64,000 bases of DNA from Otatea glauca (lineage: Eukaryota; Streptophyta; Magnoliopsida; Poales; Poaceae), in contig CM070723.1 of the NCBI GenBank assembly GCA_036346275.1, positions 46,516,743 to 46,580,742 on the forward strand, given 5' to 3'. Positions 35,702-47,809 of this stretch are shown here, piece after piece. Position numbers and translations under genes: made by a program. Numbering within the stretch: the first letter of the stretch is position 1; every line of letters starts with the position of its first letter. The notes below the pieces were generated by a model, which saw only the letters and a program-made list of their open reading frames with translations, made no database searches and was not told the DNA's origin.

Positions 35702-37207
35702 CAAGGTTCCAAATCTCGTCGAATTTTGGCGAAATTTTCGATTTCGGACCACCCCGAAATCTAAACTACCGGCCGGATAAAAAATAATTTAAAAAAAAAT
35801 CTGAAATTGCTACAGTACCCGTAATTTCACCAAATTTCGTCTAAATTTCATGTTTTTTGGCCGGTTTTGAAACTTTTAAGGTCGGATTTGACTGGATTTG
35901 GTCCAATAACCCTTAGGAAAGTCATCTCCTATGAAAATTTGTCGAAAAACCGAATTTTTGAGCCATTTTAAAATTTTGGCAAAAACACTCTCAGATTTTT
36001 ATAAAATTGTACAAGCTTGATAATGAGCTGAAAATTTTATGATACTATATTTAGTATCTTAGGATCATATATAAAAAATTTAAAAATAATTTAACTTAAT
36101 TTTTTATCCTTAAAAAATAAAAAACAGAATGAACATAATTGGGACAGTTACATTGTCAGAATTTTATAAATTTTCTTGAGTGTGATTATGATCTAATTTT
36201 TTTTAGAGATTAATAATCAGCTTATTACCATTATATAAAATTTAAAAAAATTTAAACTTTGTTTGTTTGCTCAATCAAATTTATGTAAGCATTGAACTTC
36301 GTTTGTTATATTATATTTCAAAAATCAAAAAGAAAAGAACATAAATGGTACTGTGCCTTGTAAGAATTTTATAAATTCACCGGAGTGTGATCATAATTCA
36401 AAATGTTTATCAGATATTAAGAACTTCCTTATCACCCTTCTGTAAAAATTTTAAAATTTTTAAACTTTTTTTATTTGCTAAATCAAATCTATGTATTGAT
36501 CATCAAGCTTTTATCAGGATGTAGCACTGTCTGAATTTTAAAACATTATTTGAGAATTATCATCTTATAAATTTTTTAAATCAACATTAATGTTACATCA
36601 GGACTATCCACAAAAATTTTCAAAAGTTTTTAACATTGTTTAGATAATTTTTCGTTTTGTTCAAGTTTACCGGTAAGGCTTTTAACAGGACAGTAGTACT
36701 GTTCAAATTTTTAAAAATTCATACAGTTTGATCGTCATCTAAAAATTTTATGAGAGCATTAGATATACATCATAACCATGAAAAAAATTACAAATGTTTA
36801 TAACGTGGTTTGAACCATTTTGCATTCGGTTCAAAATTGCCGGTTAGTGTTTTATCAGGACAGTAGCAATGTTTAAATTTTTAAAAATTCCACACACTTC
36901 AGAATAATCTAAAATTTTTATGCCAATATCATCTATGTGTCAGGACTCTCCAAAAAACATTTCAAAATTTTTCAACATCGTTTGACCCACTTTTTTTCTT
37001 TTGCAAAAAGTCCAAAATTTCGGATATTTCACCCGAAATTTCGGTATTTTTCGGCGAATTTCGTTTTTTCTTGGTACAAAACGAACCGGATTTGAATTTT
37101 GGTTTTTGAATTTCGAACGAGATTTGTCCGAAATATCCGAATTTCGCCGAAATTTCGGATTGCGGTCCTGGGCGGTATTTTATCCGAAAACAAAATTCGA
37201 ATCCTTG
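35702..37207. mobile_element. Non-autonomous hAT transposon with complete ends
   Basis: Terminal inverted repeats are CAAGGTTCCAAATCTCG on the left and, read in reverse complement, CAAGGATTCGAATTTTG on the right. A perfect 8-bp target duplication ATCTGACA (35694-35701 and 37208-37215) is the hAT hallmark. The 1,506-bp element has no coding capacity, is very AT-rich and holds a tandem array at 36141-37010. The subterminal parts are crowded with CGAAATTTCGG-type palindromes. Confidence 0.88.
36141..37010. repeat. Degenerate 160-205-bp tandem array inside the hAT element
   Basis: Five units start at about 36141, 36346, 36525, 36685 and 36856. Each begins with a GGACAGTAGYACTGT-type word, followed by AATTTTTAAAAATTC, a GTGTGATCAT-like word and a run up to GTTTTATCAGGACAG. 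Units lengthen and diverge towards the left. Confidence 0.7.
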
Positions 37208-37215
37208 ATCTGACA

Positions 37216-38543
37216 TGACTTTCAGAGGATTTTCATAAGAAATAATTCATTCTCTGACAGGATTGGAAACAGATTATCTCGTTCCAAACTGGTCTTATAT
37301 ATTATATACGCCGTCCTAATTTGGTGGACCGTAGTACGCGATGAAGGTTACAACGGATTCGCCCTTCTGTAGTATTTGGCAGGGTTTCGGATTTCATTTT
37401 TTAAAAAAAATGGCACCCACTCAAATATTTCGGTGATATCGGAAAATTTGGTGTAATTTCGGGACAAAATGGTTGGACAAAAACTTAAATTTTTTATGAA
37501 ATTTGACCAAAATTTGATTTTTAGACAAAATCAAATGAATCCATCGAATCATAAGTAGGACAAGTGTATTTCGGTGAAATTCGGATCCATGGTATTTGGT
37601 CATCAAGTGATACCAGTGGTGGGACTAGAAAAATTTCGATGGGGGTGCACAATTCACATGTATAACTTATTAACTCTATAGTTTTATACAGTGATTTCGT
37701 AATATCATAGATCAAACACATATTTGAAATTTGCTAAAAGTACAATACAAATAGTTCTAAAACTTTAAAAATCACAAATCATCAAAATCGAAACTAATTC
37801 AATCAATAAACTTGATTCATTGAAAATGTGATCTTGTAGCGTTTCTCAAATTTTTAAAGATGCTAAAGTATACCCGACACCCACTAGATCTGCTCCTAGC
37901 TGATACTAATATTTTTTTAGCTCAGCTGTACTTGCAAACCATAATCAATGCCTTCTTGCGGCTATCTGCACATACTGGAAAATTAGAAAAAGTTTAAAAG
38001 CGTCCCAACAACTTCCTCCCGTCCACTAAAAACCTTTAAATCAAGTCAATTATATCGATTGCCGACGACCTATCACAAATTCATAAAGCTGACACGCGTA
38101 ACGTAGAACAGAGACGGCTGGCTCAATTGGAGCCAAGCTATGCATAAAACAAACGAATGGACCGTCGAGTCGTTGCATTGATACTTGCACAATACGGGTA
38201 ATTTTCTCTGGGAACATATCATGGAAGTGTAAGCTGTGCACAAAGCACCTCTTTTTATGCGAATATACTTGAACAGGACCTGTCATTCGCGTGCTCCATT
38301 AATCGCGGTCATCAAGATTAGCTGGTGACCGCTGCGTGCTTCTTAAATCTCAGTCTCGGGGGGATTAGTTGGCCGCTGCAAGTTGAATCGCCGATTAGAT
38401 AAGGATAGCTTGGTCGATGGCGACCGGCGTGAATGCGTGATGGGGCAGTGAGATTACCATCAGCCGCCGAATCAAATGCGATCCGCTTCTGCTTGTCAAT
38501 CCGGAGATGTAGAAGCCGCCAGCCTCCTGCACGAACTTGTGAT
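37216..38543. other. Intergenic stretch, possible hAT remnant
   Basis: From about 37380 to 37610 the sequence is again rich in TTTCGGAT and TTCGGTGAAATTCGG words like the hAT ends, but no terminal repeat or target duplication could be set. The rest holds no recognised gene. Confidence 0.3.
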
Positions 38544-39295
38544 CAGGGTTTACTTTACCGAATTGCTTTAGAAAATATCGGCACTAATTTTCATCGAAAA
38601 TTACTCAAAATAGTTAGAAACCGAACAAATTTGAATTTTGAACCGATTTGAAATCCACGGTGAAACAGAACTGAAGAACTGAAAATCGACCAGTTTCACC
38701 TGATTATCGAACGATTTACGCCAATCTTTAGTTTTGGCCGAAAATTGGCAGATTGAAGGAATATGGGAAAAAAATAAGGAAAATTGGGAAACAAAAATTA
38801 GTATAAAATGGTGAAAATTTTATAAAAACCCGGTAAAGACCCAAAAAAAACAGAAAAACGTTAGAAATGTATAAAAAAATAGGAAAAAAATTATGTCATG
38901 ATCTTCCCTATATTTTAAGACAACGTCAAGTAATAAAGAACACATTTTGCAATAATAGCACAACTATAGAAAAATATGAAAAACATTTGGCATAACCTTT
39001 GCTATATTTTAGACAATCTTAAGTTATAAAGTAGGCATTTAGCAATAACATCTCAACAAATAACATTTTATTTCAATACCATTCATAAATCAATTCAACA
39101 AGTCCACATTTCAATACCATAGCATATGACATTTAAAATCAACATTTCTCACAAAAATGAATATTCACATTTGGTATATAGTTTCGTCGTCCTTCCATTA
39201 TCACACATATGCCATGTTGGACCTACATGAATGTTATGTTAGTAAAAAAATCAAGTTGCAATGAAATGAAACATTATCTTTGGGGCTACGGGTAG

Positions 39296-39977
39296 TGTTA
39301 AATATCTAAACATGGGTATGTGTCCACAAAGGATACGTGAAGGATATGTCCTAACGACATGCAGAGATTTCGGATATCACGGGCCCAGTTTTATGGGATA
39401 AGATATGTGCGAAAAGGACGACTCTATATTAGGAAGGACTCGATCATGTTCCTGTTACAAGGAAACCGACTCGAGTACGTTTGATATCTAGGGAAGTTTG
39501 GATACGTTGTGAAGATCACGCGACGATGGACTCCACATCGGCTACGATTTAGTAATCCAGACCGACTACAACTCGACTTGAGGCTACGCTACCCCGACTA
39601 TATAAGGCCAGGGGTAGGGGTCCTCAAGAGGCAATTGGAAGCAAAGACGAGCAAATATCAGAAGATTAGCCTTTTAGAGCTTTTAAGTAGGTAGTCTCTT
39701 TTGCGCATAGAGCTCATGAGTTGACGAAGCCTGTTTCGCCATCCTCTGGCATAGCATAGCCTTAGCCTAGGTGTAATCCATATTGTAACTAGGGCTAGAC
39801 ACATTGCTCTGTACTTTGTTCATCGACTCCATACATCATCCATACAGGAAGTAGGGTATTACTCTGCCAGGGGGCCCGAACCTGTCTAAATCGTGTCCCT
39901 CCAATTGTGTGCTTGACTCTGCTAACCGGAAGGCACCCGAAGGTATAAATTTATTGTCGATTTTCTAACCTTCGATA
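39296..39977 (+). repeat. 5' LTR of the first Tat element
   Basis: A 682-bp LTR. TATA box TATATAA at 39599-39605. Ends CTTCGATA (the 3' copy has the canonical ...CA). Confidence 0.9.
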
Positions 39978-39978
39978 G

Positions 39979-39996
39979 TTGGCGCGCCAAGTTGGG
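39979..39996 (+). other. Primer-binding site of the first Tat element
   Basis: TTGGCGCGCCAAGTTGGGG begins just after the LTR. The TTGGCGC start is typical of Tat-lineage sites. Confidence 0.65.
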
Positions 39997-41716
39997 GCCT
40001 TCAGCTGTTTTTTGCAGGACAAGCATGTCTTCAGTGCGATCCCACAGCTGGTCTTCCGGTGACCGTTCGGTCGCCGCTATCAACCAAGCACCTCCAATTG
40101 GATCTGAGATTGCTTTTGGAGCGATGCTTTATCGATGGGGGTTGAGCGAAAATCTGCTATTTGTCGGCTTCATCGAATCCCACTCCTGGGATCCATGCCG
40201 AGAAGTGGGTTTCATCGACTTTGACCCGACAGAGCCTAGCATCTTGTTGTGCTTCGACACAGAGAGTGAGACTGAATGTGATGCTTGCAGCAGTCAGGGC
40301 AACAGTCGAATGGATCGATGCGTGTTCATGACTGGAGCCAACCACGGGGTTACTCCCGAACGTTCTCAAGACAAGAACTCAGAAGCAGACACCGCGGGAG
40401 GCGAGGGACCCCAAAATCCTCTGCATACGCTTCGAGCTCCTCCAACAATGACGACTACAGTTCGGGAGGCTGCAAACACTGTGGTGCCAAACACCATAAA
40501 TCAACGACGTGACCTGATCACTGCAACTGGAATTGCGATCAATCTATCGAGACAGCTTGATCTTGATGATCTGACTGCGCCCCACCCGCGGGCACCGGAG
40601 TTTCAGGGGCCGCAAGTCCCACGACCGCACGGTCACAACAGAAGGTGCGGTTTCGCTCCAGCGTCAGCGTCCCACCAGAGCCACAACAGCGACGTCTTCG
40701 CACCCTCAAGCCAACGCCCGCAGCGCCACATCTCGTTGAAATCTCTTTCACCACTGGATTCGAGTAACCCGATGACTGCAGTGTTCGACCAGATGAAGAC
40801 GCTACTTGAGGCAGCGTAAGCACAAACCGCCCGAGTCGCTAACTTGAGGCTAACGCGTCCTAGCCAGCAGGGACACAAAAGCTAGCGGTTAGGGCTATCC
40901 CGCCATCATCGAGAAACCGGATCGATGGTGGCTAGCTCTAACCAGAGAGTTTCCATAACAGTGCACTCCAACCTCTATCGGGGGCGTCCCGAAGATCTCT
41001 GAAATCGAATCCCTCATGATCAACAAGACTTGCGTGACGTTCTCCGTGATCGACGGGAGGAGCGCGGACAAGAAGATCGCGAGCGGCGGGGGAACAAGTC
41101 TCCTCTGTCCAGGGGTCAATCTCCTGCGCGTTGGGCTCAACGGGGAGACTCTCCGCTCTCGAAGGGCCGTTCCCCCACGCGTTGAAGGCGCTCTCCTCGC
41201 TGAGGTCCACGGCATATGACCCCCGAAGACGATGTCAAAGGATGTAAGGCCTTCGTCCTCGAACTTCATGCCGTTAGGTGGCTTGATAAGTTCAAACCAG
41301 GCCCCATTGAGAAGTACTCGGGTAAGATCAACCCAGTCGAATGGCTACATATTTATATCACGGTCATGAGGGCAGCTGGTGGTGATGATAGGGTGATGGC
41401 CAACTACCTACTTACCACCCTCGATGGTGCAGCTAGGACTTGGTTGCTCAACCTCCCGCCTCATTCGATATCCTCATGGGCAGAGTCACGGGCCCAGTTC
41501 ATCGCCAATTTTCAGGGCCCAGTTCATCGCCTCATTCGATATCCTCATGGGCAGAGTTACCTCCCGCCTCATTCGACATCCAATAGTGCCACCAAAGACT
41601 TAGTCAACAACGGCAAGAAGGGCGAGCAGACCGCCAGAGGTGTTAAGACGGTGCCCATCGACTCGTTAGAGCCCTCCAAGACGATCAAGGTAGGCGCCAA
41701 CCTTGACCCCAAATAG
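39992..41716 (+). pseudogene. Tat gag, N-terminal ORF and capsid part (truncated)
   Basis: An open frame of 275 codons (39992-40819) forms the N-terminal region, rich in Ser/Thr/Pro and without a recognised domain. After a disrupted stretch the capsid domain is clear at 41216-41520: AVRWLDKFKPGPIEKYSGK, then NPVEWLHIYITVMRAAGGDD and a SWAESRAQFIANF block. Beyond that, the sequence is scrambled by short duplications (41452-41580). The zinc knuckle is absent. The frame runs on to a stop at 41716 through a segment that normally lies between protease and RT (VGANLDPK). Confidence 0.85.
41452..41580. repeat. Interlocked micro-duplications in Tat gag
   Basis: A CGCCTCATTCGATATCCTC-type segment occurs at 41458-41486 and 41529-41558 and partly at 41565-41580. 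GGGCCCAGTTCATCGCC occurs at 41490-41506 and 41515-41531. The repeats overlap each other at the point where gag is truncated. Confidence 0.8.
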
Positions 41717-43610
41717 GAACCCGAGCTCATCACCTTTCTTCAAGCAAACCGCGATGTGTTTGCATGGCAACCGTCCGACATGCTCGGAGTCCCCAGAGAG
41801 ATGATCGAGCATCGACTAGCTGTGGAGCCTAGCGCCAAACCCATGGTGCAGAAGCAGTGAAGATTTGTAGAAAACAGGAAGCAAGCCATACAAGAGGTCG
41901 GCAAACTCCTGAAGGCTGGCTTCATTCGAGAGGTCCGCCACCCGACGTGGTTGGCGAACCCAATCCTCATCAAGAAACCCAATGGCAAGTGGAGAATGTG
42001 CGTCGACTACACAGACCTCAACAAGGCTTGTCCTAAGGACCCTTTTCCTCTCCCCTGCATTGACCAAATTGTGGATTCAACCGCGGGCTGTGAACTGCTA
42101 AGTTTTCGAGATGCCTACTTAGGGTATCACCAAATTAGCATGACCACAGAGGATGAGGACAAAACGACTTTTACTACTCGTATTGGTGTGTTTTGTTACG
42201 TGAAAATGCCTTTCGGTTTAAAATGTGCTGGTGCCACGTATCAACATTGAAGTCCCAAATTGGGCACAACGTTGAAGCGTATGTCGATGATATCGTAGTC
42301 AAGTCGAAAACAGGAAGCACCTTGATCAGTGACCTCGAGGAGACGTTCGACAACCTCAGAAAGTATCGAATGATGTGTAACCCTAAAAGTGCACGTTCGG
42401 CGTCTCGTCCGACAAGCTTCTCGGGTTCCTAGTGTCCAGTTGAGGCTAACCCGCGCAAAATTGAGGCCGTCGATCAGATGCATTCTCTGCGGACTTTAAG
42501 GGAGGTGCAAAAGCTTACGGGCTATATCGCTGCCCTTAGCCGATTCATCTCTCGGATGGGTGAACGAGGACTGCCTTTCTTCAAATTGCTCAAGAAGCAG
42601 GACAACTTCGAGTGGACCAAGGAGGCATAAGAGGCTTTTCGAGATCTGAAAAGGTACTTATCGTCTCCATCAATCTTAACCTCACACTGCAGCTCCCCTC
42701 AAGTAGTAAGCACGGTTCTGGTGGTCGAATGGGATTGCCCCGATAAAAAGACTAAAGTCCAGAAGCCTGTCTACTACGTAAGCGAAGTCTTGCACGACGC
42801 CAAGTTGCGATACCCGCAGATACAAAAGATGCTGTATGCCGCCTTAATGACTTTCCGAAAGTTGCGACATTACTTCCAAGTGCACAAAATTACGGTGATG
42901 ACAACATATCCGCTCAAGGAGGTGCTACATAACGAGAAGCAACAGGTCGAATTGCGAAATGGGCATTCGAACTCAACGAGTTCGAGGTCGACTTCACACT
43001 GCGTACCAGCATCAAGTCAGGCATCTTGGCAGACTTCATCGCAGAATGGACACATGTCGAAGAAAAGGAGTGCGAGGCGGTCGATGACCATTGAGCTATG
43101 TTCTTCGATGGGTCGCTCACACTTCAAGGCTCGGGGGCTGGCATCGTGCTCAAATCCCTGACAGGTGAGGATTTAAAATACGTTATCCAACTCGATTTTC
43201 AAACTTCAAACAATGTTGCATAATACGAGGGACTGGCCAACGGACTCCGCATAGCCACGTCACTAGGCATCAGATGACTACTCGTGAAAGGGGACTCACA
43301 GCTAGTTGTAAACCAAGTGCAAAAGGAGTACCAGTGCTCGAACGACAACATGACGGCGTATCTGAACGAGGTTCGCAAATTGGAGCACAAGTTCGAAGGG
43401 CTCGAGGTAAGGCATATCAGGCGATGTGACAATTCTGCAGCCTAACGAAATTGCCAGGCTCGCTTCATCTCGTTCGCCCACGCCAACAGGAGTCTTCGTC
43501 GAGAAACTCAATAAATCGTCTGTTTCCCTCGTACGGGAAGCAGATGCTACCCAACTCTATCAATAGCCTGGCCGAGTCAGCGAGGTAGAAACCGCAAACA
43601 CAAAAGTTGT
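41717..43610 (+). pseudogene. Tat pol: reverse transcriptase and two RNase H domains (broken)
   Basis: RT starts near 41720 (ELITFLQANRDVFAW) and continues as AGFIREVRHPTWLANPILIKK and VDYTDLNKACPKDPFPLP (41950-42060). The catalytic YVDDIVVKSK is at about 42280-42310 after a frameshift. RNase H follows, with LTGYIAALSRFISRMGERGLP (42516-42580) and KPVYYVSEVLHDAK (42760-42805). A second RNase H begins at 43095 with MFFDGSLTLQGSGAGIVL and includes GLANGLRIATSLGI and KGDSQLVVNQV. In-frame stops occur at 41858 and elsewhere. Confidence 0.88.
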
Positions 43611-44880
43611 ACTACTCGAACGCGAGCCGACTTGGATGACTCCATTCCAAGCCTATCTCGAAGGTCGAGAGATCCCTGATGATGATGCAATAGCCGAGAA
43701 AATTGCACGTAAGTCCAAGGTATACGTATTGGTAGACGGCAAGCTCTACCGAAAGGGGAGTAATAGAATCTTGATGAAGTGCATCACTTAGGAAGAGGGT
43801 AATAAAATATTGCTCGATGTCCATGGAAGCATCTGCAGCAACCATACGTCCTATCGCACTTTGGTCAGAAAGTTTCTCGACAAGGGTTCTATTGGTCGAA
43901 TGCCCTCCAAGACGCTTGCGAGCTGGTGAAAAAGCGCGAGAACTACCAATTCTACGGCAAGCAAACCACCCGACCAGCCCAAGCACTGCAAACTATTCCT
44001 CTATCTTGGCCCTTCTCTATTTGGGGCTTGGATATCTTGGGACAGTTCCCAAGAGCCCAAGGAGGTTACAAGTTTCTGTTCGTGGCTATCGACACGTTCA
44101 CTAAGTGGATCGAGGCCGAACCCGTTAGGAACATCACCTCAGAAGTAGCTAAGAAATTCATGAAGAGCATTGTTACTCGATTTGGCATCCCTAATCGAGT
44201 AATCACAGACAATAGTAGCCAGTTTACAGTAATGTTTTCATAGTCTTTTGCGAAGAATTGGGTATCAAACTCAGCTTCGCCTCTGTGGCTCATCGTCAAA
44301 GTAACGGTTAGGTCGAACGAGCCAATGGCTTAATCTTGCAGGGGATCAAGACCCGTGTGTTCGATAGGCTCAAGGCTTACTCAACCCGGTGGGTGAAGGA
44401 ACTCCCCTCGGTGCTATGGGCTGTTCATACTTCGACTAGTCGAGCCACTGATGAAACACCATTTTTCTTGGTCTACGGAGCAGAAGCTATGCTTCCAACT
44501 GAGTTAACGTTCAGGTCACCTCGAGTGGATAACTACTTGGAAGAGGAACAAGAGCAGGCACGAGCAGATGATGTAAATCTACTCGAAGAGTTCAGAGATC
44601 GAGCATCCATTTGAGCGGCTAAGTATCAGCAAGCCTTACGTAGATATCATGGCCAAAAATACAGGATAGAGCGCTCACCGTCGGAGACTTAGTACTACGA
44701 AAGGTGCAGAAGTAAGATAATCGCAATAAGCTATCACCTAAGTGGGAAGGTACCTATGTGGTGGTCAAAGTGACTCGACCAGGATTTGTACGGCTATCGA
44801 CATCGGAAGGGGTGATACTTGGAAACTCATGGAATATCGACCAGTTGTGAAAATTTCATATATGAATGAAGAAGACATTG
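43611..44880 (+). pseudogene. Tat pol: integrase (broken)
   Basis: The zinc region starts with VDGKLYRKGSNRILMKC near 43735. The core is clear in the 105-codon frame at 43926-44243: WPFSIWGLDILGQFPRAQGG, AIDTFTKWIEAEP, and a GIPNRVITDNSSQF catalytic Asp block. A TAG near 44240 interrupts it. The open frame at 44336-44614 continues with LQGIKTRVFDRLKAYSTRW and VYGAEAMLPTEL. The C-terminal part reads KWEGTYVVVKVTRPGFVRL (about 44740-44800). Confidence 0.88.
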
Positions 44881-44964
44881 CATTGCAGTTGAAATTCAGG
44901 TAAGTATGATTTTATTACATTTTTTACTAACAAAAGCTATCCTATTAGATCTTAAGATAGGTAA

Positions 44965-45892
44965 TCGATTTAATACTTATACCAGGGTACCCCAACCAGG
45001 GGGTGACAAACGGCTGCCTCAAGCCCACTCCAACCAGCGAGCTTCACTGTGCCCCATCGACCAAAGTACTGCGGGGCCACTAAGGACGCTGTGTCTCGAC
45101 CGACGGGACAAGCGTTGCTCGACCAAGTAGGGGCTCGACCCCGCGCAGGTCGATCTCTCAATCTCGACTAAGCTAAGGCAACCTCCGCCAAAAAGCCGCA
45201 CGACAAGCCTCCACCACCATTGGCCACGCGCTCTACGGAAGGATCGATCGGCGGATCAGACGAGAGCAGTGGCTCTTTCCCGAGATGGTATAATGGCTGC
45301 CAAGTCAAGCTTCCGGTCCCATCAACCGCCATGTACAATACGGAGGTACGCTCCTCCCGAGGCAAAGACTAACGCCATACACCGCAACGCCAACTATCGT
45401 CAGCTCACGTAGGCGGTGTGCGCCATTTCCGACGCAGTTAGCCTAATCGCCTCGCCACTCAGACTACCGACCGGCGTGGCAACCGGCGATTTACCAATCA
45501 CCAAGCGAAGGACTAATGCTCCGGTATAGGTTTCTCATCCTTCCTCTCCCAACTTCCTCGTGTAACCCGCCTCCAATCAGATAAAGGGAGGCAGGGCCTC
45601 TGGAGAAAAGGGGGCGAAAGCGAGGAAGGGTGTGAGAGTATGTGCGCGCACCTTTGAGATCTCCTCTTCTCGCTAGGTCTTTACGAACACTTTTGTGTTC
45701 AAGCCCTCAACCCTCACTTGTAAACATTGTGCAGTCATCTGCACCTAAGGCAATACAAAGACCACCGAACGAATGGAGTAGGGACTTTCGGCCAACCAAG
45801 ATACACCTTGGGCTCGAGTCTAACCATTGTGAGGACAGGAACGCGTGGGCCCTTCCGACTTACAAATTTACTTGCCGTGCTCGAACGCCGGC
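44965..45892 (+). repeat. LTR of the second Tat element (left copy)
   Basis: About 928 bp. The start is corrupted relative to the other copy (TGACGAATATTTATACC there). The end at about 45892 is followed by a PBS-like TTGGCGCGCTGTAGGGG (45898-45914). Confidence 0.85.
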
Positions 45893-46949
45893 TGCGGTTG
45901 GCGCGCTGTAGGGGCTTCGCGCCTTCATCGACATCTCCGATTCCCATTCATCTCCTCGATGGCTTTCATCGGGCGACGGCGTGTTCACGCCGGGGCCGAA
46001 TCCGCTTCGGCTCCCTCGATTTCTCGCCACTCCAACGGTGAGCTCGCGCCACCCCGCCGCCGAGAGACCGAAACCCGCCAAAGCCGTGGCTCCATCTCCG
46101 ACAACCTCGCCGCCTCGCTTGAGGCCCCCGCAGCCCCGGCCGGAGCCCAACGAGCGCCCGCCGCCTTTGGCGGAAGACTCGAGGGCTCGGGAGGACGCAC
46201 CACGCCGCCTCCCACGAGCTCACAGGCCAGGCTATGGCCTGCCATATGCCGCCTCTCCCACGAAGCCGAAAGATTCTTCCACCACGACTCCAGCTCCGAC
46301 ACGAGCAAACCGCCCGCAGACGGCACTCGTGAGTGCAACATGGCGGCACGGCCAACCCGACCAGAACCCCCACGGCCACGGGTTTCCCGCCCGCGCACTA
46401 AGGCGCAGGAGGAGGAATACCGGCCGCGAAGCGCCAAGCTCGTCGCGCCGAGTTTCACGGCAACAGAAAGAGCCGGAGGACCGGCGGTCGAGCTCGATAA
46501 GCTCCAGCCGACCGAACAGATGAGCCCGAGCTCCCATCGGTGCTTGGCGGCGCGCGGCGCAAGACGCCGATGCACCATAAGTCGGTGGAGGAATCTGATG
46601 GCCATCGGTTCTTCCCACGCGAAGTCGTAACATGGTCGCACCGCGATCGTCGCCCGAGGCCTTCTCGAGCCGGACGACCCGGAGGCCAAAGCCACGCATC
46701 GTAATCTCCGGTCAGTGGAGCGCGTCGCGTGCAAGACATGCAAGCCTCCGGCCCACCATTCTCGGGCGCCACCTGCCGCCGTCGGACCGCACCACCCTGC
46801 CCGATCGAGTCCAAAGAAGGTGGCGTATCGCCAAGAACAACCCCAGCCTCGCGACTCGGTGCGCGGCGCCGCCGGTGATTTACTACGACGTCCGCGCCAC
46901 CTCGAGGCGCCAAGAAAAGCGATGGACGGCCGCCAACTCGCGTGTTGCG

Positions 46950-47760
46950 ATACAGACGCCGCCACAATCGCAGCCCAAGCCCCGATGGTCCGACCACGAA
47001 GTCATTAAGGATCCGCCATGCGATTTCCCGCCGATTCGTGGCACCGACCAACATAGCCAAATACACAGTGGCCACGAACCCCGCAGATGGCTCAAGACTA
47101 CCGGCCGCGTGCAGCGGAGGAGCGGCGATGACCTCTTCATCATCCAATACCTCCTTATTTACTCATGACTCGGCCGAGCCTCGCTCGAGTACTTGCCCGC
47201 AAAGACCATCGTGAACTGGGCCGACCAAGACCCTTTTTGTTTGTGAACTTGCGTGGCACTTATAAGCGCCCGAAACTCCTCGACCAAGAGTCGCAGCAGC
47301 AAATGAGAAACTCTCCGGATTACATCCGCGCTTCTCCGCCAATGCAACGAGCTCTCGACATCTCCGACGACGACGCGTGGGGGCATTCATCTACTGCACC
47401 TCTTGCAAGGCCTTGGTGCACAAACTAGGTTGCGCTAAGCCCGTAACTACCAAGGAGCTTCGACATCGCCACAACCACGCCCCGGCGAGGAGGGTCGGGG
47501 CCATCTTCGAAGATGGCAAGACTAAGCAAGAACCCGGTCTCGAGCCGGTCTCTTCCGATCGCTCCGAGCAAGTGAGGCGGCGTAAAACAGTTCGCGAGGT
47601 CCATGGTCGCGTCGCCGACCGCCGCCAAGCAAAGAAGCGCGACCGCACCGCCGCTCCCCACCACTTCAAAAGTTGATGGACAGCCGCGCCCACACCACGG
47701 ATTTCCCGCCAAACACAAGTACCGGATCGCGAGGTCTTAAGGCGCTTCCTCCAAAGACTT
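46950..47760 (+). pseudogene. gag of the second Tat element (frameshifted)
   Basis: A segment with FPPI, IAKYTVATNP and DDLFIIQYL (47020-47155) matches the Tat capsid start. LPAKTIVNWADQD follows at 47190-47230, NLRGTYKRP at 47245-47270, and KALVHKLGCAKPVTTKEL near 47408-47460 with a VGAIFEDGKTKQE tail. At least six frame changes are needed. The region 45915-46949 between PBS and gag is GC-rich, with long overlapping frames on both strands that look compositional. Confidence 0.8.
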
Positions 47761-47809
47761 CACGACGCCGGGCAAAGGAAAGAAGCTGGCCCCGCCCCAC
47801 AGCCCCGAG

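Noticed and set aside
45860..47147. Long minus-strand frames (up to 326 codons) in the second Tat element
   Set aside because: They overlap plus-strand gag and the leader and have no domain. Low AT content reduces stop codons here.
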